The notes beneath the pieces were generated by a model that was not told the origin of the DNA, searched no databases, and was given only the letters and a program-made list of their open reading frames with translations. A stretch of DNA of 64,000 nucleotides from Pseudidiomarina indica (lineage in GTDB: Bacteria > Pseudomonadota > Gammaproteobacteria > Enterobacterales > Alteromonadaceae), in assembly GCF_900104245.1 (NCBI RefSeq), contig NZ_FMXN01000004.1:1-64000 (forward strand), written 5' to 3'. The position numbers and the translations under genes were made by a program. Positions 1 to 7,970 of this stretch are shown in pieces; within the stretch, counting starts at the first letter, position 1, and every line of letters starts with the position of its first letter.

Positions 1-86
1 CTCCTTTCTACAAGAAAACCATCGGTTACGGACTGCCGGACTTCGCAGAGGAACTCAACTACGGAGTCGATCTATCAACCATCTGA
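1..86 (+). CDS. C-terminal end of an unidentified protein (5' end outside window)
   Basis: An open frame enters from the left edge and reads 27 codons from position 3 to a TGA at 84-86. The protein tail ends in LNYGVDLSTI. Too little is visible to recognise a family, and I assign no function. It lies immediately before a copy of the ~40-nt dispersed repeat and belongs to the integrated element that ends at the tRNA fragment at 1183-1232. Confidence 0.4.
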   Translation, partial: PFYKKTIGYGLPDFAEELNYGVDLSTI

Positions 87-96
87 GGGTGGTATT

Positions 97-135
97 GTAA
101 TCCCCCCGAAAAATCGGAGCGGTTATGAATAGAAA
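97..135 (+). repeat. ~40-nt dispersed repeat, copy 1
   Basis: First of four copies of a repeat beginning GTAATCCCCC, with a central CCGA-AAAA-TCGG mini-hairpin followed by GGAGCxGTTAT and TAGAAA. The other copies are at 6163-6201 (+), 8464-8505 (-) and 9072-9110 (+). GTAA-type ends recall IS66-family termini, but no transposase is present here, so the assignment to a mobile-element end is inference. Confidence 0.6.
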
Positions 136-141
136 GTGCTA

Positions 142-750
142 TTACTGATTGAACTCTGCTCTTGTCTTCATGGCGCTCGAAAAAATATCGACAAGTGGCT
201 GAAGATCGAGATTCACACCAGAAACATTGGCATCGACCCACTCTTGCTGCGAAATTTCAGGCCACAATACGTCATAACCAAGTGCAAATAGCATTTCTTC
301 AAAAAAGAATCGTTGCGCACGCCCATTACCTTCTCGGAATGGATGTAATAAGTTAATCTCGCAGTATAAATCAGCAACTTCACGCACGAAAACCTCTGGT
401 GTTTTCGCATGTTCTAACAAAGGAATTTGGCGAAATAACCTATCCGCCTCAGCTTTGATTCTTGAAGCCGTGCAGAATCGAGTTGCACCTTTTGAAATAT
501 CAATTGTTCGTAACTCGCCAGCCCAATCATATACATCCTGAAATAAATGCAGATGTATACGCTGTAGATGCTCGAGTGTGAATTCCTGAATGCTTAATGT
601 AGTAGCTGTGTAGGATTTATAACGTAGGGTAGTAAATTCTATTTCGGCAGCGGCAAGAGTTTCCTCATCGCGAATATTGAGCTTGTTAACCAAAACATCC
701 GCGTCTGGGTAACAATACGGATCTTGCCCAACGCCGTACTTATCTCGCAT
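142..750 (-). CDS. fic: Fic-domain toxin (AMP-transferase)
   Basis: 202-aa Fic protein. The catalytic motif HPFREGNGRAQR is intact at residues 136-147, matching HPFx(D/E)GNGRxxR, so the protein should be an active AMPylating enzyme that modifies a hydroxyl group on a target protein using ATP. The N-terminus (DKYGVGQDPYCYP, then LNIR) resembles E. coli Fic, the partner of YhfG. It has no inhibitory helix of its own, which points to a class I Fic protein restrained by a separate antitoxin. That antitoxin is the small gene just upstream, whose 3' end overlaps this start by 11 nt. The gene lies at the end of an integrated element, as is common for toxin modules. The target is unknown. Confidence 0.88.
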   Translation of the reverse strand: MRDKYGVGQDPYCYPDADVLVNKLNIRDEETLAAAEIEFTTLRYKSYTATTLSIQEFTLEHLQRIHLHLFQDVYDWAGELRTIDISKGATRFCTASRIKAEADRLFRQIPLLEHAKTPEVFVREVADLYCEINLLHPFREGNGRAQRFFFEEMLFALGYDVLWPEISQQEWVDANVSGVNLDLQPLVDIFSSAMKTRAEFNQ

Positions 751-898
751 ATTTACGTTTTAAAGATGCGATAGACTGCTTTTCAGAAGACTCTTTCATT
801 TTAAGGCCTTCATACCCAAGACTGGTTTTGAAGTTCTCAATATTTGGAACAAAGCGCTCTTGTTTATCTGGGCTGTTTTTTGTGCGTTTCATTATCAT
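740..898 (-). CDS. YhfG-like Fic antitoxin, 52 aa
   Basis: A short reading frame directly upstream of fic encodes 52 aa beginning MIMKRTKNSPDKQE. Residues 26-31 read SLGYEG, an exact match to the (S/T)xxxE(G/N) inhibitory motif of class I Fic antitoxins, in which the Glu blocks the gamma-phosphate position of ATP in the Fic pocket. The basic C-terminus (LKRKYAR) resembles the end of E. coli YhfG. Its stop overlaps the fic start by 11 nt, which implies translational coupling. An AAGGG ribosome-binding site sits 4-5 nt before the ATG at 898; a second ATG at 892 is possible. A truncated second copy lies at 8103-8219. Function is inferred from motif and position. Confidence 0.75.
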   Translation of the reverse strand: MIMKRTKNSPDKQERFVPNIENFKTSLGYEGLKMKESSEKQSIASLKRKYAR

Positions 899-1116
899 GT
901 ACCCTTATGATGAGTCGCATAAATTATAACCTATGCCACTCGTCTAAGCCATGTCCAATACGGTGGAATTTTTTCTACCTCAAAACTCAGACTTTTCCGG
1001 AGATTCAGAAATTTTTGTCGCGAGGCAAAGGTCAAAATTTGAAATTTTGGAGTCGGTTTTCTGTGACCAAATTTGTCATTAAACGGCCTCGAAAGTGTCA
1101 ATTTCAACGCAAAACA
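791..1116 (+). repeat. ~325-bp direct repeat, copy 1 (antitoxin 5' part plus upstream DNA)
   Basis: This segment is repeated in the same orientation at 8112-8436. It covers the first ~35 codons of the Fic antitoxin, its promoter and ~200 bp beyond. Identity is patchy, but a 36-nt block (1012-1047 versus 8331-8366) is perfectly conserved, as is most of a second block around 1057-1085. The non-coding part keeps no common reading frame between copies, so its conservation is probably structural or regulatory. It also marks a shared ancestry of the Fic and AbiE loci. Confidence 0.8.
920..930 (-). promoter_or_regulatory. -10 element of the Fic antitoxin operon
   Basis: On the minus strand a perfect TATAAT (923-928) lies 25 nt before the antitoxin ATG. 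The same TATAATTTA sequence is retained at the equivalent place in the duplicated copy (8243-8248). No convincing -35 hexamer is visible. Confidence 0.4.
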
Positions 1117-1182
1117 AATTGTCAGAACACCGTTTAAACCCATGCTACACCTAGCTTTAACGATTTACCACCGAACCCGTGA

Positions 1183-1232
<50 letters not shown>

Positions 1233-1472
1233 TATATCGAAAGACTATTCCATAGTACGTACCTCAGTATTCTCATTCAGTGTTTTGACCGGTATAAGGT
1301 TAGTGCTGAGTCAGCAAACAAAAAAATGATTAAAGTCGATGCTCAACAACGAAAAAACGCATGTATTCACATTCGGTTGCTAGCTTGATTGTAACTTTCA
1401 AAGGAGTGTTAATTTGCTACTAAATCTGTAGAGCGGTCATGCGCTTTTGAAGGGTTAGACCGGTGATAGCCT
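1233..1472. other. Intergenic, nothing recognisable
   Basis: 240 bp between the tRNA scar and the response-regulator stop. It is AT-rich; frames reading through it run into or out of the tRNA fragment and show no family resemblance. No terminator-like hairpin stands out. Confidence 0.5.
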
Positions 1473-2069
1473 CTACAACCACCCTTTTTGATGCGCAATG
1501 CGTGCCGCTTCGACGCGATTACTTGCATGCAACTTACTGATGGCCTCTGAGAGATAATTACGCGCGGTTCCCTCAGCAATAAACAGCGCTTCAGCAATAG
1601 CTTGAGTACTCATACCCTGCCCCGCTAGCTGCAATGCCTTGCGCTCTTTTTCAGTTAGCGGGTCGTGTTGGCCGAGTGCTTGCAGCAGTAATTCGTTGCT
1701 GATCACCCGCACTCCTGAACAAACCTTTTGTAGTGAATCAATGAGTGTCGCAATAGGGGCATCCTTGAGTAAGAAGCCGCTCACTCCAGCATCGACGGCA
1801 CGTTTGATATAGCCGGCGCGATTAAAGGTCGTAATGATGACGGTTTTGAGTGCTGGCTGGTGTTGCTGCACCCACCGCACAAGCTCTAGCCCAGAAAGGT
1901 GCGGCATTTCAATGTCGGTTAGGAGTATTTCGTAGTGCTCCTGCTGTAATTGTTGCTGCGCCGCAGCGCCGTCGACCGCCTCATCGACCTCGTAACCGGC
2001 CTCTAGGCGAAGCAAACTGGCTAAGGCGGTTCGCACCATGGTTTGGTCTTCGGCGAGCAGAATTTTCAT
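1473..2069 (-). CDS. NarL/FixJ-type response regulator (DesR-like)
   Basis: 198-aa response regulator with an N-terminal receiver domain (phospho-acceptor D52 in LLTDIEMP, acidic D8, conserved Lys in LLKDAP) and a C-terminal LuxR-type helix-turn-helix at about 135-198. It is the output partner of the sensor kinase encoded immediately upstream, with a 4-nt ATGA overlap of stop and start. Architecture and length match the DesR/LiaR subgroup. The probable targets are the divergent ABC transporter genes at 3333 onward. The stimulus is unknown. The TCS gene is confident; the DesR comparison is by family resemblance only. Confidence 0.88.
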   Translation of the reverse strand: MKILLAEDQTMVRTALASLLRLEAGYEVDEAVDGAAAQQQLQQEHYEILLTDIEMPHLSGLELVRWVQQHQPALKTVIITTFNRAGYIKRAVDAGVSGFLLKDAPIATLIDSLQKVCSGVRVISNELLLQALGQHDPLTEKERKALQLAGQGMSTQAIAEALFIAEGTARNYLSEAISKLHASNRVEAARIAHQKGWL

Positions 2070-3181
2070 GCTGTTGCTCCGTTGATTTTCGGCATTTCAA
2101 GCTTGGGTAACTGTAAGGCGACCACCCAGCCTCGGGTGGTAGACACTTCGACGGAGCCGCCGAGCTCTTGCATTCGTTGTTGTACTCCCACCAAACCGTT
2201 GCCACTTTGGACCTCAACATGACTTCCGTCATCGGTAATTTGCACCCGATAGACATCGACGCTTTCATCAAAGTGAATAGTGCAGATCTGGCCAGAACTA
2301 TGTCGAATAACGTTCGTAACCAGCTCGGTTATGGCGAGTACTAAGGCAGTTTCACGAGGTGCATCCAACAGCGGTGGTTTACCTAAAATATCGGTGCGAA
2401 AACCGGCTTCATGCAAGCGTTGTTCTAAGCGTTTTAATTCGAGCGCAAGCCCACTATGTTTATAGCCCGACACGCTTTGACGCACCTGCGATAAGCTGTG
2501 GCGTACTATTTCGCTAAGTCCCTGCAATTGTTGCGCGGCAGCATCATACTGCTGTTTGCCGAGTTGCGCTTTGGCCAAATCCGACTTCAATACAATACTT
2601 GAAAGTGTATGCCCCAAGATATCGTGTAAGTCGCGCGCGATGCGCTCGCGCTCCACACTCGTTGCTAGACGTTCGATTTCGTCGGCACTACGACGCTCTG
2701 AGGCGGCGTGCCGCTGCCGCAAGCGTTCAATACGACCAAAAATCGCAACGGTGATAACGATGACACTGCCGTAGTGGAAAAACAGATCCCAATGGGTACC
2801 TATAGTCCACTGAAATACTGCCAAGGTCCCGATAAGTCCCACTACTGCGGCTAAGGCATACGGCCAACGGTAGGCAAAGCCGACGAAAAAGCCGACGTAG
2901 CTGAATAAGGCAACGGACCCTGGGTTCCACGGCGTGACCGCACAGGCAATAACATACATACCGATAATCGGCCAAAGCATGCGTTGGTAGGGCAAATAGA
3001 AGCAATAAAAATACAGAGCGACAAATACCAACATGGCGAGCGAAAGCAACACGATTTCGCTGACCGTATAGGGGAATAGCACCATCGGCAGGATGTAAAA
3101 GCCTAAGTTAAATAAGTAAACCCAAGTGTGTTTCGCTTCTTCGTTAGAGGTTTTTTGTGTGGTGTTATCGCTAGTCATCAT
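2066..3181 (-). CDS. Membrane sensor histidine kinase (DesK-like, HisKA_3)
   Basis: 371-aa kinase with about five hydrophobic segments in residues 22-150, a short coiled linker, then a HisKA_3 dimerisation domain with the phospho-acceptor H186 in RDLHDILGH. A HATPase domain follows (N-box ELVTNVIRHS, then DDGSHVEVQSGNGLVG). No periplasmic sensor loop is obvious, so the membrane helices may themselves sense, as in DesK. The gene overlaps the response regulator by 4 nt and is transcribed away from an ABC exporter. Two adjacent ATGs (3181, 3178) could serve as the start. Confidence 0.88.
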   Translation of the reverse strand: MMTSDNTTQKTSNEEAKHTWVYLFNLGFYILPMVLFPYTVSEIVLLSLAMLVFVALYFYCFYLPYQRMLWPIIGMYVIACAVTPWNPGSVALFSYVGFFVGFAYRWPYALAAVVGLIGTLAVFQWTIGTHWDLFFHYGSVIVITVAIFGRIERLRQRHAASERRSADEIERLATSVERERIARDLHDILGHTLSSIVLKSDLAKAQLGKQQYDAAAQQLQGLSEIVRHSLSQVRQSVSGYKHSGLALELKRLEQRLHEAGFRTDILGKPPLLDAPRETALVLAITELVTNVIRHSSGQICTIHFDESVDVYRVQITDDGSHVEVQSGNGLVGVQQRMQELGGSVEVSTTRGWVVALQLPKLEMPKINGATA

Positions 3182-3236
3182 CTGCTTCTTCCGTTCGAAG
3201 TGCTTTCATTATGACCATTACTAGCCCATTCGACCA

Positions 3237-3250
3237 GTGACATTTGTCAC
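3237..3250. promoter_or_regulatory. Inverted repeat GTGACA-TT-TGTCAC, candidate operator
   Basis: Six-base perfect arms with a 2-nt centre in the 151-bp gap between the divergent kinase and ABC genes. The position suits a binding site for the adjacent response regulator controlling either side. No experimental or comparative support is visible from one sequence. Confidence 0.4.
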
Positions 3251-3332
3251 CTTCAATTGCTGATAAAAGCTACTGCCGCGTGAGCCCCTGCCCTCTAAAC
3301 TTGGCGATACCATTATTTACTGGAGATCACTC

Positions 3333-4046
3333 ATGGCAGTCGCACACCTATCTATTCACGGCTTAAGCAAAAGCTATGGCCAACATCGCGCTCTTAACGA
3401 CGTTGATCTCACCGCCTACAGCGGGGAGGTTCTTGCGGTACTTGGTAAAAACGGCGCAGGCAAGACCTCGTTGATCAACAGTGTGCTTGGCATGCACTCC
3501 TACCAAACAGATCAGCTCGAGCTATTGGGGCAGCCTATGTTAACACAACAACGATCGCTCGCCGTCAGACAGCGCTTAGGTGTCATGATGCAACTCGGCG
3601 CGCTGGCAGCGAACCTAACCGTCTACGAGCAGTTGGACCTGTTTTGTAGCTATTATCAAAACGGTTTTCAGGTTGCCGAGCTCATTGAAGAATTCAACCT
3701 AAATAGAATAGCCAAACAACGCTTTGGCAAACTTTCTGGCGGCCAGCGCCAGCAAGTCCTTTTCGCCCTCGCCGTTGCTGGCAAGCCCGATTTGCTGTTT
3801 CTTGATGAGCCGACTGTCGGCATGGATGTCGAGGCGCGTCATGCACTTTGGCAGCATATTCAAAAATACCGCTCTGATGGCACCGCCATTGTGCTAACCA
3901 CCCACTACATCGAAGAAGCCGAGCGTTTGGCCGACCGTGTCGCGATGTTGCGTAACGGCGAGATCATCGCAGCAGGAACTTTGTCCGAAGTGATTGCCGA
4001 TCACGGTTCACTCGAGCAAGCCTACCTAGCCAATATGCAGGAATAA
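3333..4046 (+). CDS. ABC transporter ATP-binding protein
   Basis: 237-aa ABC ATPase with Walker A (GKNGAGKTS, about 38-46), signature LSGGQRQQV, Walker B (LLFLDEPTVGMD) and switch His (TTHYIEEA). It resembles the NatA/CcmA-type ATPases of two-component ABC-2 exporters. The permease gene starts 4 nt after its stop, so the two are co-translated and together should form a homodimeric or heterotetrameric exporter. A membrane stress-sensing two-component system is encoded divergently, an arrangement often seen for exporters induced by membrane-active compounds. The substrate cannot be read from the sequence. Confidence 0.88.
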   Translation: MAVAHLSIHGLSKSYGQHRALNDVDLTAYSGEVLAVLGKNGAGKTSLINSVLGMHSYQTDQLELLGQPMLTQQRSLAVRQRLGVMMQLGALAANLTVYEQLDLFCSYYQNGFQVAELIEEFNLNRIAKQRFGKLSGGQRQQVLFALAVAGKPDLLFLDEPTVGMDVEARHALWQHIQKYRSDGTAIVLTTHYIEEAERLADRVAMLRNGEIIAAGTLSEVIADHGSLEQAYLANMQE

Positions 4047-4050
4047 CACC

Positions 4051-4788
4051 ATGCTTAATCAGAACTTATACGTTAAAGAAGCGGGCTATGATTTACTGAG
4101 TTTATGGCGCACACCAGCGTTCTTTTTGCCGGCTATTTTATTCCCGGTCACTTTCTATATCTTTTTCGGTATCGTTTTTAATTTTAGTTCGGGCAGTGGC
4201 CAGTACATGCTCGTCTCTTATGCCTGTTTCGGCATGATAGGGCCAGCAATGTTTAACTATGCAACGGCAGTCGCGAGTGACCGAGCCCATGGCTGGCTTA
4301 CCTTGAAGCGCATTGCGCCTATGCCATTAAGTGCTTATGTCGCCGCCAAGTATTTCAGTAGCTTGGTATTCGCCCTGTGCATTGCCTTAATATTGTTTGT
4401 CACCGGTGGGATTTTTGCTGGCGTTGAACTCTACTCTTGGCAATGGCTTGCGCTGTTGCTGGTATTGCTAATTGGTACGCTGCCGTTTGCCCTTATCGGC
4501 TTATTGCTCGGTCTTTGTTTGTCCGACAAAGGTGCGCCGGCAGTCGTCAACTTGGTTTATTTACCCATGGCCTTCTTGTCAGGCTTGTGGGTGCCCATTC
4601 AGTTTTTGCCGGAAACCGCGCAATACATAGCCTACGGCCTGCCCGCTTACCACTATGCACAATTGGCACATGCTGTGATTGGCACCAGTCAGGGCCATAG
4701 CATTTGGCTGCACGTGGCTGCTCTTGTCGGCTTCACCATACTACTCACCGTTCTCGTGCACTGGCGTTACCAGCGCCTTTCGCACTAA
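4051..4788 (+). CDS. ABC-2 type permease
   Basis: 245-aa integral membrane protein with six predicted hydrophobic segments in the ABC-2 layout: one near residues 20-40, then a cluster from 55 onward. It includes the characteristic late loop FLSGLWVPIQFLPE preceding the last two helices. It is the membrane partner of the upstream ATPase. A secreted amidohydrolase gene begins 22 nt downstream and is probably in the same transcript, so the exporter and hydrolase may act on the same class of molecule. This is inference. Confidence 0.85.
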   Translation: MLNQNLYVKEAGYDLLSLWRTPAFFLPAILFPVTFYIFFGIVFNFSSGSGQYMLVSYACFGMIGPAMFNYATAVASDRAHGWLTLKRIAPMPLSAYVAAKYFSSLVFALCIALILFVTGGIFAGVELYSWQWLALLLVLLIGTLPFALIGLLLGLCLSDKGAPAVVNLVYLPMAFLSGLWVPIQFLPETAQYIAYGLPAYHYAQLAHAVIGTSQGHSIWLHVAALVGFTILLTVLVHWRYQRLSH

Positions 4789-4810
4789 TTTAAATGAGAG
4801 CCTATTACCT

Positions 4811-6070
4811 ATGAAAAAGATACTTCTATTACTTGCCGCTGTTGTTGCTGTACTGGCTATCGTATTGAATTTACCAACTCCGAAAACGGCTGACGTGGCG
4901 AACGACAACAGCTTCGTGATCGGTCCGGTGAACATCTTTGACGGCGAAAAATGGCGCGAAGAAAAATTCGTGGTCGTGCGTGAGGGCTGGATTACGAAGC
5001 TCTCGATGCAACGACCTGACCTTGACTTACCCTACCGTGAAACCCAAGGCCAAGTGCTGATGCCAGGCTTGATTGACGCACATGTGCACGTATGGGGGGA
5101 GGCCCTTCAACAAAGCTTGAACTTTGGCGTGACCACCGTGATCGATATGTTTGGTGACCCTAACTTTTTGCAGCAGCATAAAGCGGCACGAGCGGAAACC
5201 CGACAAGCTAAACATGCTGATATCTTTGGTGCTGGCTACTTAGTCACTGCACCTAACGGCCATGGCACGCAATACGGTATTCCCGTACCGACTTTAAGTG
5301 AACCTTCCGCAGCCCCCGAAGCTGTTGCAAAACGTCTCGACAGTGGCTCTGATTTTATCAAAATCGTCTACACCCATGCTGGTGCCGCTTATCAACATGC
5401 GCCGTCAATTTCGTATACGGAACTGGAAGCCACCATTAAGGCAGCCCATCAAGCGCAGCATCTAGCGGTAGTGCATGTTGCCGATCACGCGTCAGCGATG
5501 GACGCAGTCAAAGCGGGTGCAGACGGCCTGGTGCATGGTTTCTTTGACCGCCCCGCGAACGATGAGCTGGTGCAACTGATGCGCAGCAACGGGACTTTTA
5601 TCATACCGACGATGGCGCTTTATGAGGGTATGTTGCGTGGCGAACTCAACGACGAGCTACTCACCGCAGAAAACCCAGAGCTTCCTGCAAGTGCAAAGGC
5701 CAGCCTCAATAAGTCATTTGGCAACACTCGGTTTCCCGCGCACTTTTATAACAATCTGCTACTCACCACCGAACGACTGTATCAAGCCGGAGTGCCAATA
5801 CTAGCCGGCAGCGATGCACCGAACCCTACCACCGCTCACGGTTGGTCATTGCTGGTAGAACTCGATATGTTGCAGCGTGCTGGTTTGCCACTCGAATCAG
5901 TGCTGCACGCAGCAACCGCGGCGCCAGCCAAAGCTTTTGCGCTACCGCATCAAGGACGAATTGCCGATGGGATGAAAGCTGACCTACTGCTACTTGATGC
6001 CGGTGCTACAACGAACTTGCGGGCGCTTTTTCACCCACAAGCCGTTTGGAAGAATGGCTTTGAACTCTAA
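4811..6070 (+). CDS. Exported amidohydrolase-family metal-dependent hydrolase
   Basis: 419-aa protein with an N-terminal hydrophobic signal/anchor (MKKILLLLAAVVAVL). Metal-ligand motifs of the amidohydrolase superfamily are present: HVHVW near residue 93, the carboxylated-Lys position in SDFIKIVY, histidines in VVHVADH and GLVHGFF, and the Asp in AGSDAPNP. The first ATG with a plausible leader is 4811; the frame is open further upstream inside the permease gene, but that gives no signal peptide. It is related to the imidazolonepropionase/prolidase-like group that includes the protein at 50517-51791. The substrate is unknown. Third gene of the ABC operon by spacing. Confidence 0.82.
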   Translation: MKKILLLLAAVVAVLAIVLNLPTPKTADVANDNSFVIGPVNIFDGEKWREEKFVVVREGWITKLSMQRPDLDLPYRETQGQVLMPGLIDAHVHVWGEALQQSLNFGVTTVIDMFGDPNFLQQHKAARAETRQAKHADIFGAGYLVTAPNGHGTQYGIPVPTLSEPSAAPEAVAKRLDSGSDFIKIVYTHAGAAYQHAPSISYTELEATIKAAHQAQHLAVVHVADHASAMDAVKAGADGLVHGFFDRPANDELVQLMRSNGTFIIPTMALYEGMLRGELNDELLTAENPELPASAKASLNKSFGNTRFPAHFYNNLLLTTERLYQAGVPILAGSDAPNPTTAHGWSLLVELDMLQRAGLPLESVLHAATAAPAKAFALPHQGRIADGMKADLLLLDAGATTNLRALFHPQAVWKNGFEL

Positions 6071-6301
6071 AAAGCCTACCCTGAAAAGAGCTGGCTGACT
6101 AACTTTGAAAAGTTCTCTTTCTGATAATCTTCCATTGATGCGTAAAATGCGGCACATCCAGTGTAATCCCCCAAAAACTCGGAGCAGTTATAAGTAGAAA
6201 ACCCAACTGTAACTACCCCACAGAATCATACAGCTAAACGAGCGCTATTTATGTCGGCTGCACGATGTTATTGAGCTCAATCAGTTTGAAAAGTAACAAA
6301 T
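6071..6301. other. Intergenic region left of the AbiE unit
   Basis: Between the amidohydrolase stop and the AbiE operator. It holds repeat copy 2 at 6163-6201 and nothing else I can recognise. Base composition becomes more AT-rich here, as in the rest of the AbiE unit. Confidence 0.5.
6163..6201 (+). repeat. ~40-nt dispersed repeat, copy 2 (left end of AbiE unit)
   Basis: Begins GTAATCCCCC, then AAAAACTCGG, AGCAGTTATAAGTAGAAAA. It differs from copy 1 at a few positions. The mini-hairpin CCGA/TCGG is lost here through a base change. Confidence 0.65.
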
Positions 6302-6386
6302 ATACGTTGTTTATCGACGTGTTTAACTTTATTATCAAACCATGTTGGTTTGATTAATGTGGAATCCACGTCAATAATCAACGTAT
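6302..6386. promoter_or_regulatory. Nested inverted repeats upstream of abiEi, candidate autoregulatory operator
   Basis: Outer arms at 6302-6321 and 6367-6386 are 20-nt inverted copies with two mismatches (ATACGTTG...GACGTG). Between them lies an inner palindrome at 6334-6354 with 8-nt perfect arms (ATCAAACC/GGTTTGAT) and a 5-nt loop. AbiEi antitoxins are known to bind inverted repeats in their own promoter and repress it. The position 34-118 nt before the abiEi start fits that role. Confidence 0.6.
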
Positions 6387-6419
6387 ATAGATAATATTGT
6401 AAACCTAAAAGAGCATCAC

Positions 6420-7193
6420 ATGCTAAATCACGAAGCAGGCAAAACGCTAAAACAAAAACTTCCGCTTGGTATGGTCGCAACGAAACGTTGGCTACAAGAA
6501 CAGGGGTTAAGTTTGCATTACATCGACAATTCCGTTCGAAGAGGAGCTTTAGTCGTAGTCGTTCCCGGTGTTTATCATCGAGGTGAAGCCCATCCGAATT
6601 GGCAAGGCATAGTCGCTTCACTGCAACAAATGGCTAAGCTTCCTGTTCATGTCGGTGGTTTGAGTGCGTTAGCGGCAAACGGCGTAAGCCATTTCGTAAA
6701 TAAACGTGGTAAGCCTGTAATTAACTTATACTCTCCCGTTAAGCTCCCGGCGTGGGTTAATAAAATAGATGTGGAAGCTACTTTTGCATGGCATGGCACG
6801 AAGCGCCTGTGGCCTGAGTCATTACTGCTTGATCAAAGTGTGTTTCGTCATTATGAATGGGCAAAAGGCTTGCCGGAAATAACGTATTCATGTGTTGAAA
6901 AAGCTTATCTGGAAATACTTAATGAGGTGCCTAAGCATGTAAGTTTTGAGCACGCTGATGTGCTGCTTCAGGGGTTGTATAATTTATCCCCCCGGAAGTT
7001 AGATACACTGCTAAAGAACTGTCTTAATGTAAAAGTGAAGCGGTTATTCTTTTGGCTAGCGGAGCGCAATCAACATCCTTGGTTTAAATATTTAGTGCCA
7101 ACAGACTACGATTTAGGCTCAGGTAAAAGAGCTATCGCAGTAAATGGTCGCCTGGAAAGCAAATGGCAAATTACGGTTCCCAAGGAGATGTAA
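6420..7193 (+). CDS. abiEi: AbiEi-type antitoxin and transcriptional repressor
   Basis: 257-aa protein with an N-terminal winged-helix region (MVATKRWLQEQGLS...SVRRGAL...VPGVYHRG) typical of AbiEi-family antitoxins, followed by the C-terminal antitoxin domain (HVGGLSALAANGVSHFV, then YSCVEKAYLEILNEV). In known type IV AbiE systems the antitoxin counteracts the toxin without direct binding and represses the operon cooperatively. The toxin gene starts 6 nt downstream. The promoter carries nested inverted repeats. The assignment rests on the domain pattern together with the diagnostic toxin partner. Confidence 0.82.
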   Translation: MLNHEAGKTLKQKLPLGMVATKRWLQEQGLSLHYIDNSVRRGALVVVVPGVYHRGEAHPNWQGIVASLQQMAKLPVHVGGLSALAANGVSHFVNKRGKPVINLYSPVKLPAWVNKIDVEATFAWHGTKRLWPESLLLDQSVFRHYEWAKGLPEITYSCVEKAYLEILNEVPKHVSFEHADVLLQGLYNLSPRKLDTLLKNCLNVKVKRLFFWLAERNQHPWFKYLVPTDYDLGSGKRAIAVNGRLESKWQITVPKEM

Positions 7194-7199
7194 ATTATC

Positions 7200-7970
7200 A
7201 TGGATAGAAATAGCATTTATTATCGCCAGGTTCAGTTGCTTATGCAGGTGCTTCCATTTGTTGCTGCTCATGACTGTTTTGCGCTCAAAGGCGGTACCGC
7301 GATTAACCTATTTGTCAGAGATTTTCCAAGGTTGTCGGTTGATATTGACCTCGTCTTTTTACCTATGATGGATCGGGATGAGGCACTTCAAACAATCACA
7401 AGTCACCTAGAGCAAATAGCGGGAAACCTCACAGCAAAGCTGCAAGATGTGACTGTCATACGCTCATTTGAAGTTATAAAGGACGCACTCCGTTTATTGG
7501 TGGAGCGTGATGTTGGCGGTAGAAAGGTTCAGATAAAGATAGAACTATCACCTGTTCTTCGAGGAACGGTCTACGAATCAAGCGCTTTGAGTGTTACCGA
7601 AGCGGTTGAAAATGAATTCGGGTTCGCGGAAATTTCAGTGGTCAGTTTTGCCGACCTTTATGCTGGTAAAATTTGCGCCGCGCTCGATCGGCAACACCCT
7701 AGGGACTTGTTCGACGTCAAACTACTCTTAGATAATGAAGGCCTCACGGATGATATACGTAAAGCGTTAATTGTTTATATGATCAGCCATTCGCGTCCTA
7801 TTTCGGAATTATTACGACCCAATTTCAAAGATATTGCTGCTCTTTATGAGGGGGAATTTAAGTCGATGGCGGACATTGACGTCCCGTTAGCCGAACTTGT
7901 GGCTGCGCGTGAGGAAATTGTAGCGCGCATGCATGCGACATTTACTGACGAAGAGAGAGCGTTTTTTTGA
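7200..7970 (+). CDS. abiEii: AbiEii/AbiGii-family nucleotidyltransferase toxin
   Basis: 256-aa toxin of the DNA polymerase beta-like nucleotidyltransferase fold. Visible motifs are KGGTAINLF (residues 30-38), the metal-binding SVDIDLVF (46-53), and the C-terminal signature ADLYAGKICAALDRQHPRDLFDV. Characterised members transfer nucleotides to tRNA or other substrates and cause growth arrest that can abort phage infection. All core residues look intact, so the toxin is probably active. The last codons overlap a third small frame at 7967-8125. Confidence 0.87.
   Translation: MDRNSIYYRQVQLLMQVLPFVAAHDCFALKGGTAINLFVRDFPRLSVDIDLVFLPMMDRDEALQTITSHLEQIAGNLTAKLQDVTVIRSFEVIKDALRLLVERDVGGRKVQIKIELSPVLRGTVYESSALSVTEAVENEFGFAEISVVSFADLYAGKICAALDRQHPRDLFDVKLLLDNEGLTDDIRKALIVYMISHSRPISELLRPNFKDIAALYEGEFKSMADIDVPLAELVAAREEIVARMHATFTDEERAFF

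Noticed and set aside
931-1143. A 70-codon minus-strand frame across the conserved non-coding block
   Set aside because: The homologous copy at 8240-8440 has an in-frame stop, and the shared conservation is in blocks that do not follow codons.
4679-4810. Longer amidohydrolase start inside the permease gene
   Set aside because: It would overlap the permease by 110 nt and bury the signal peptide; ATG 4811 begins a clear leader.
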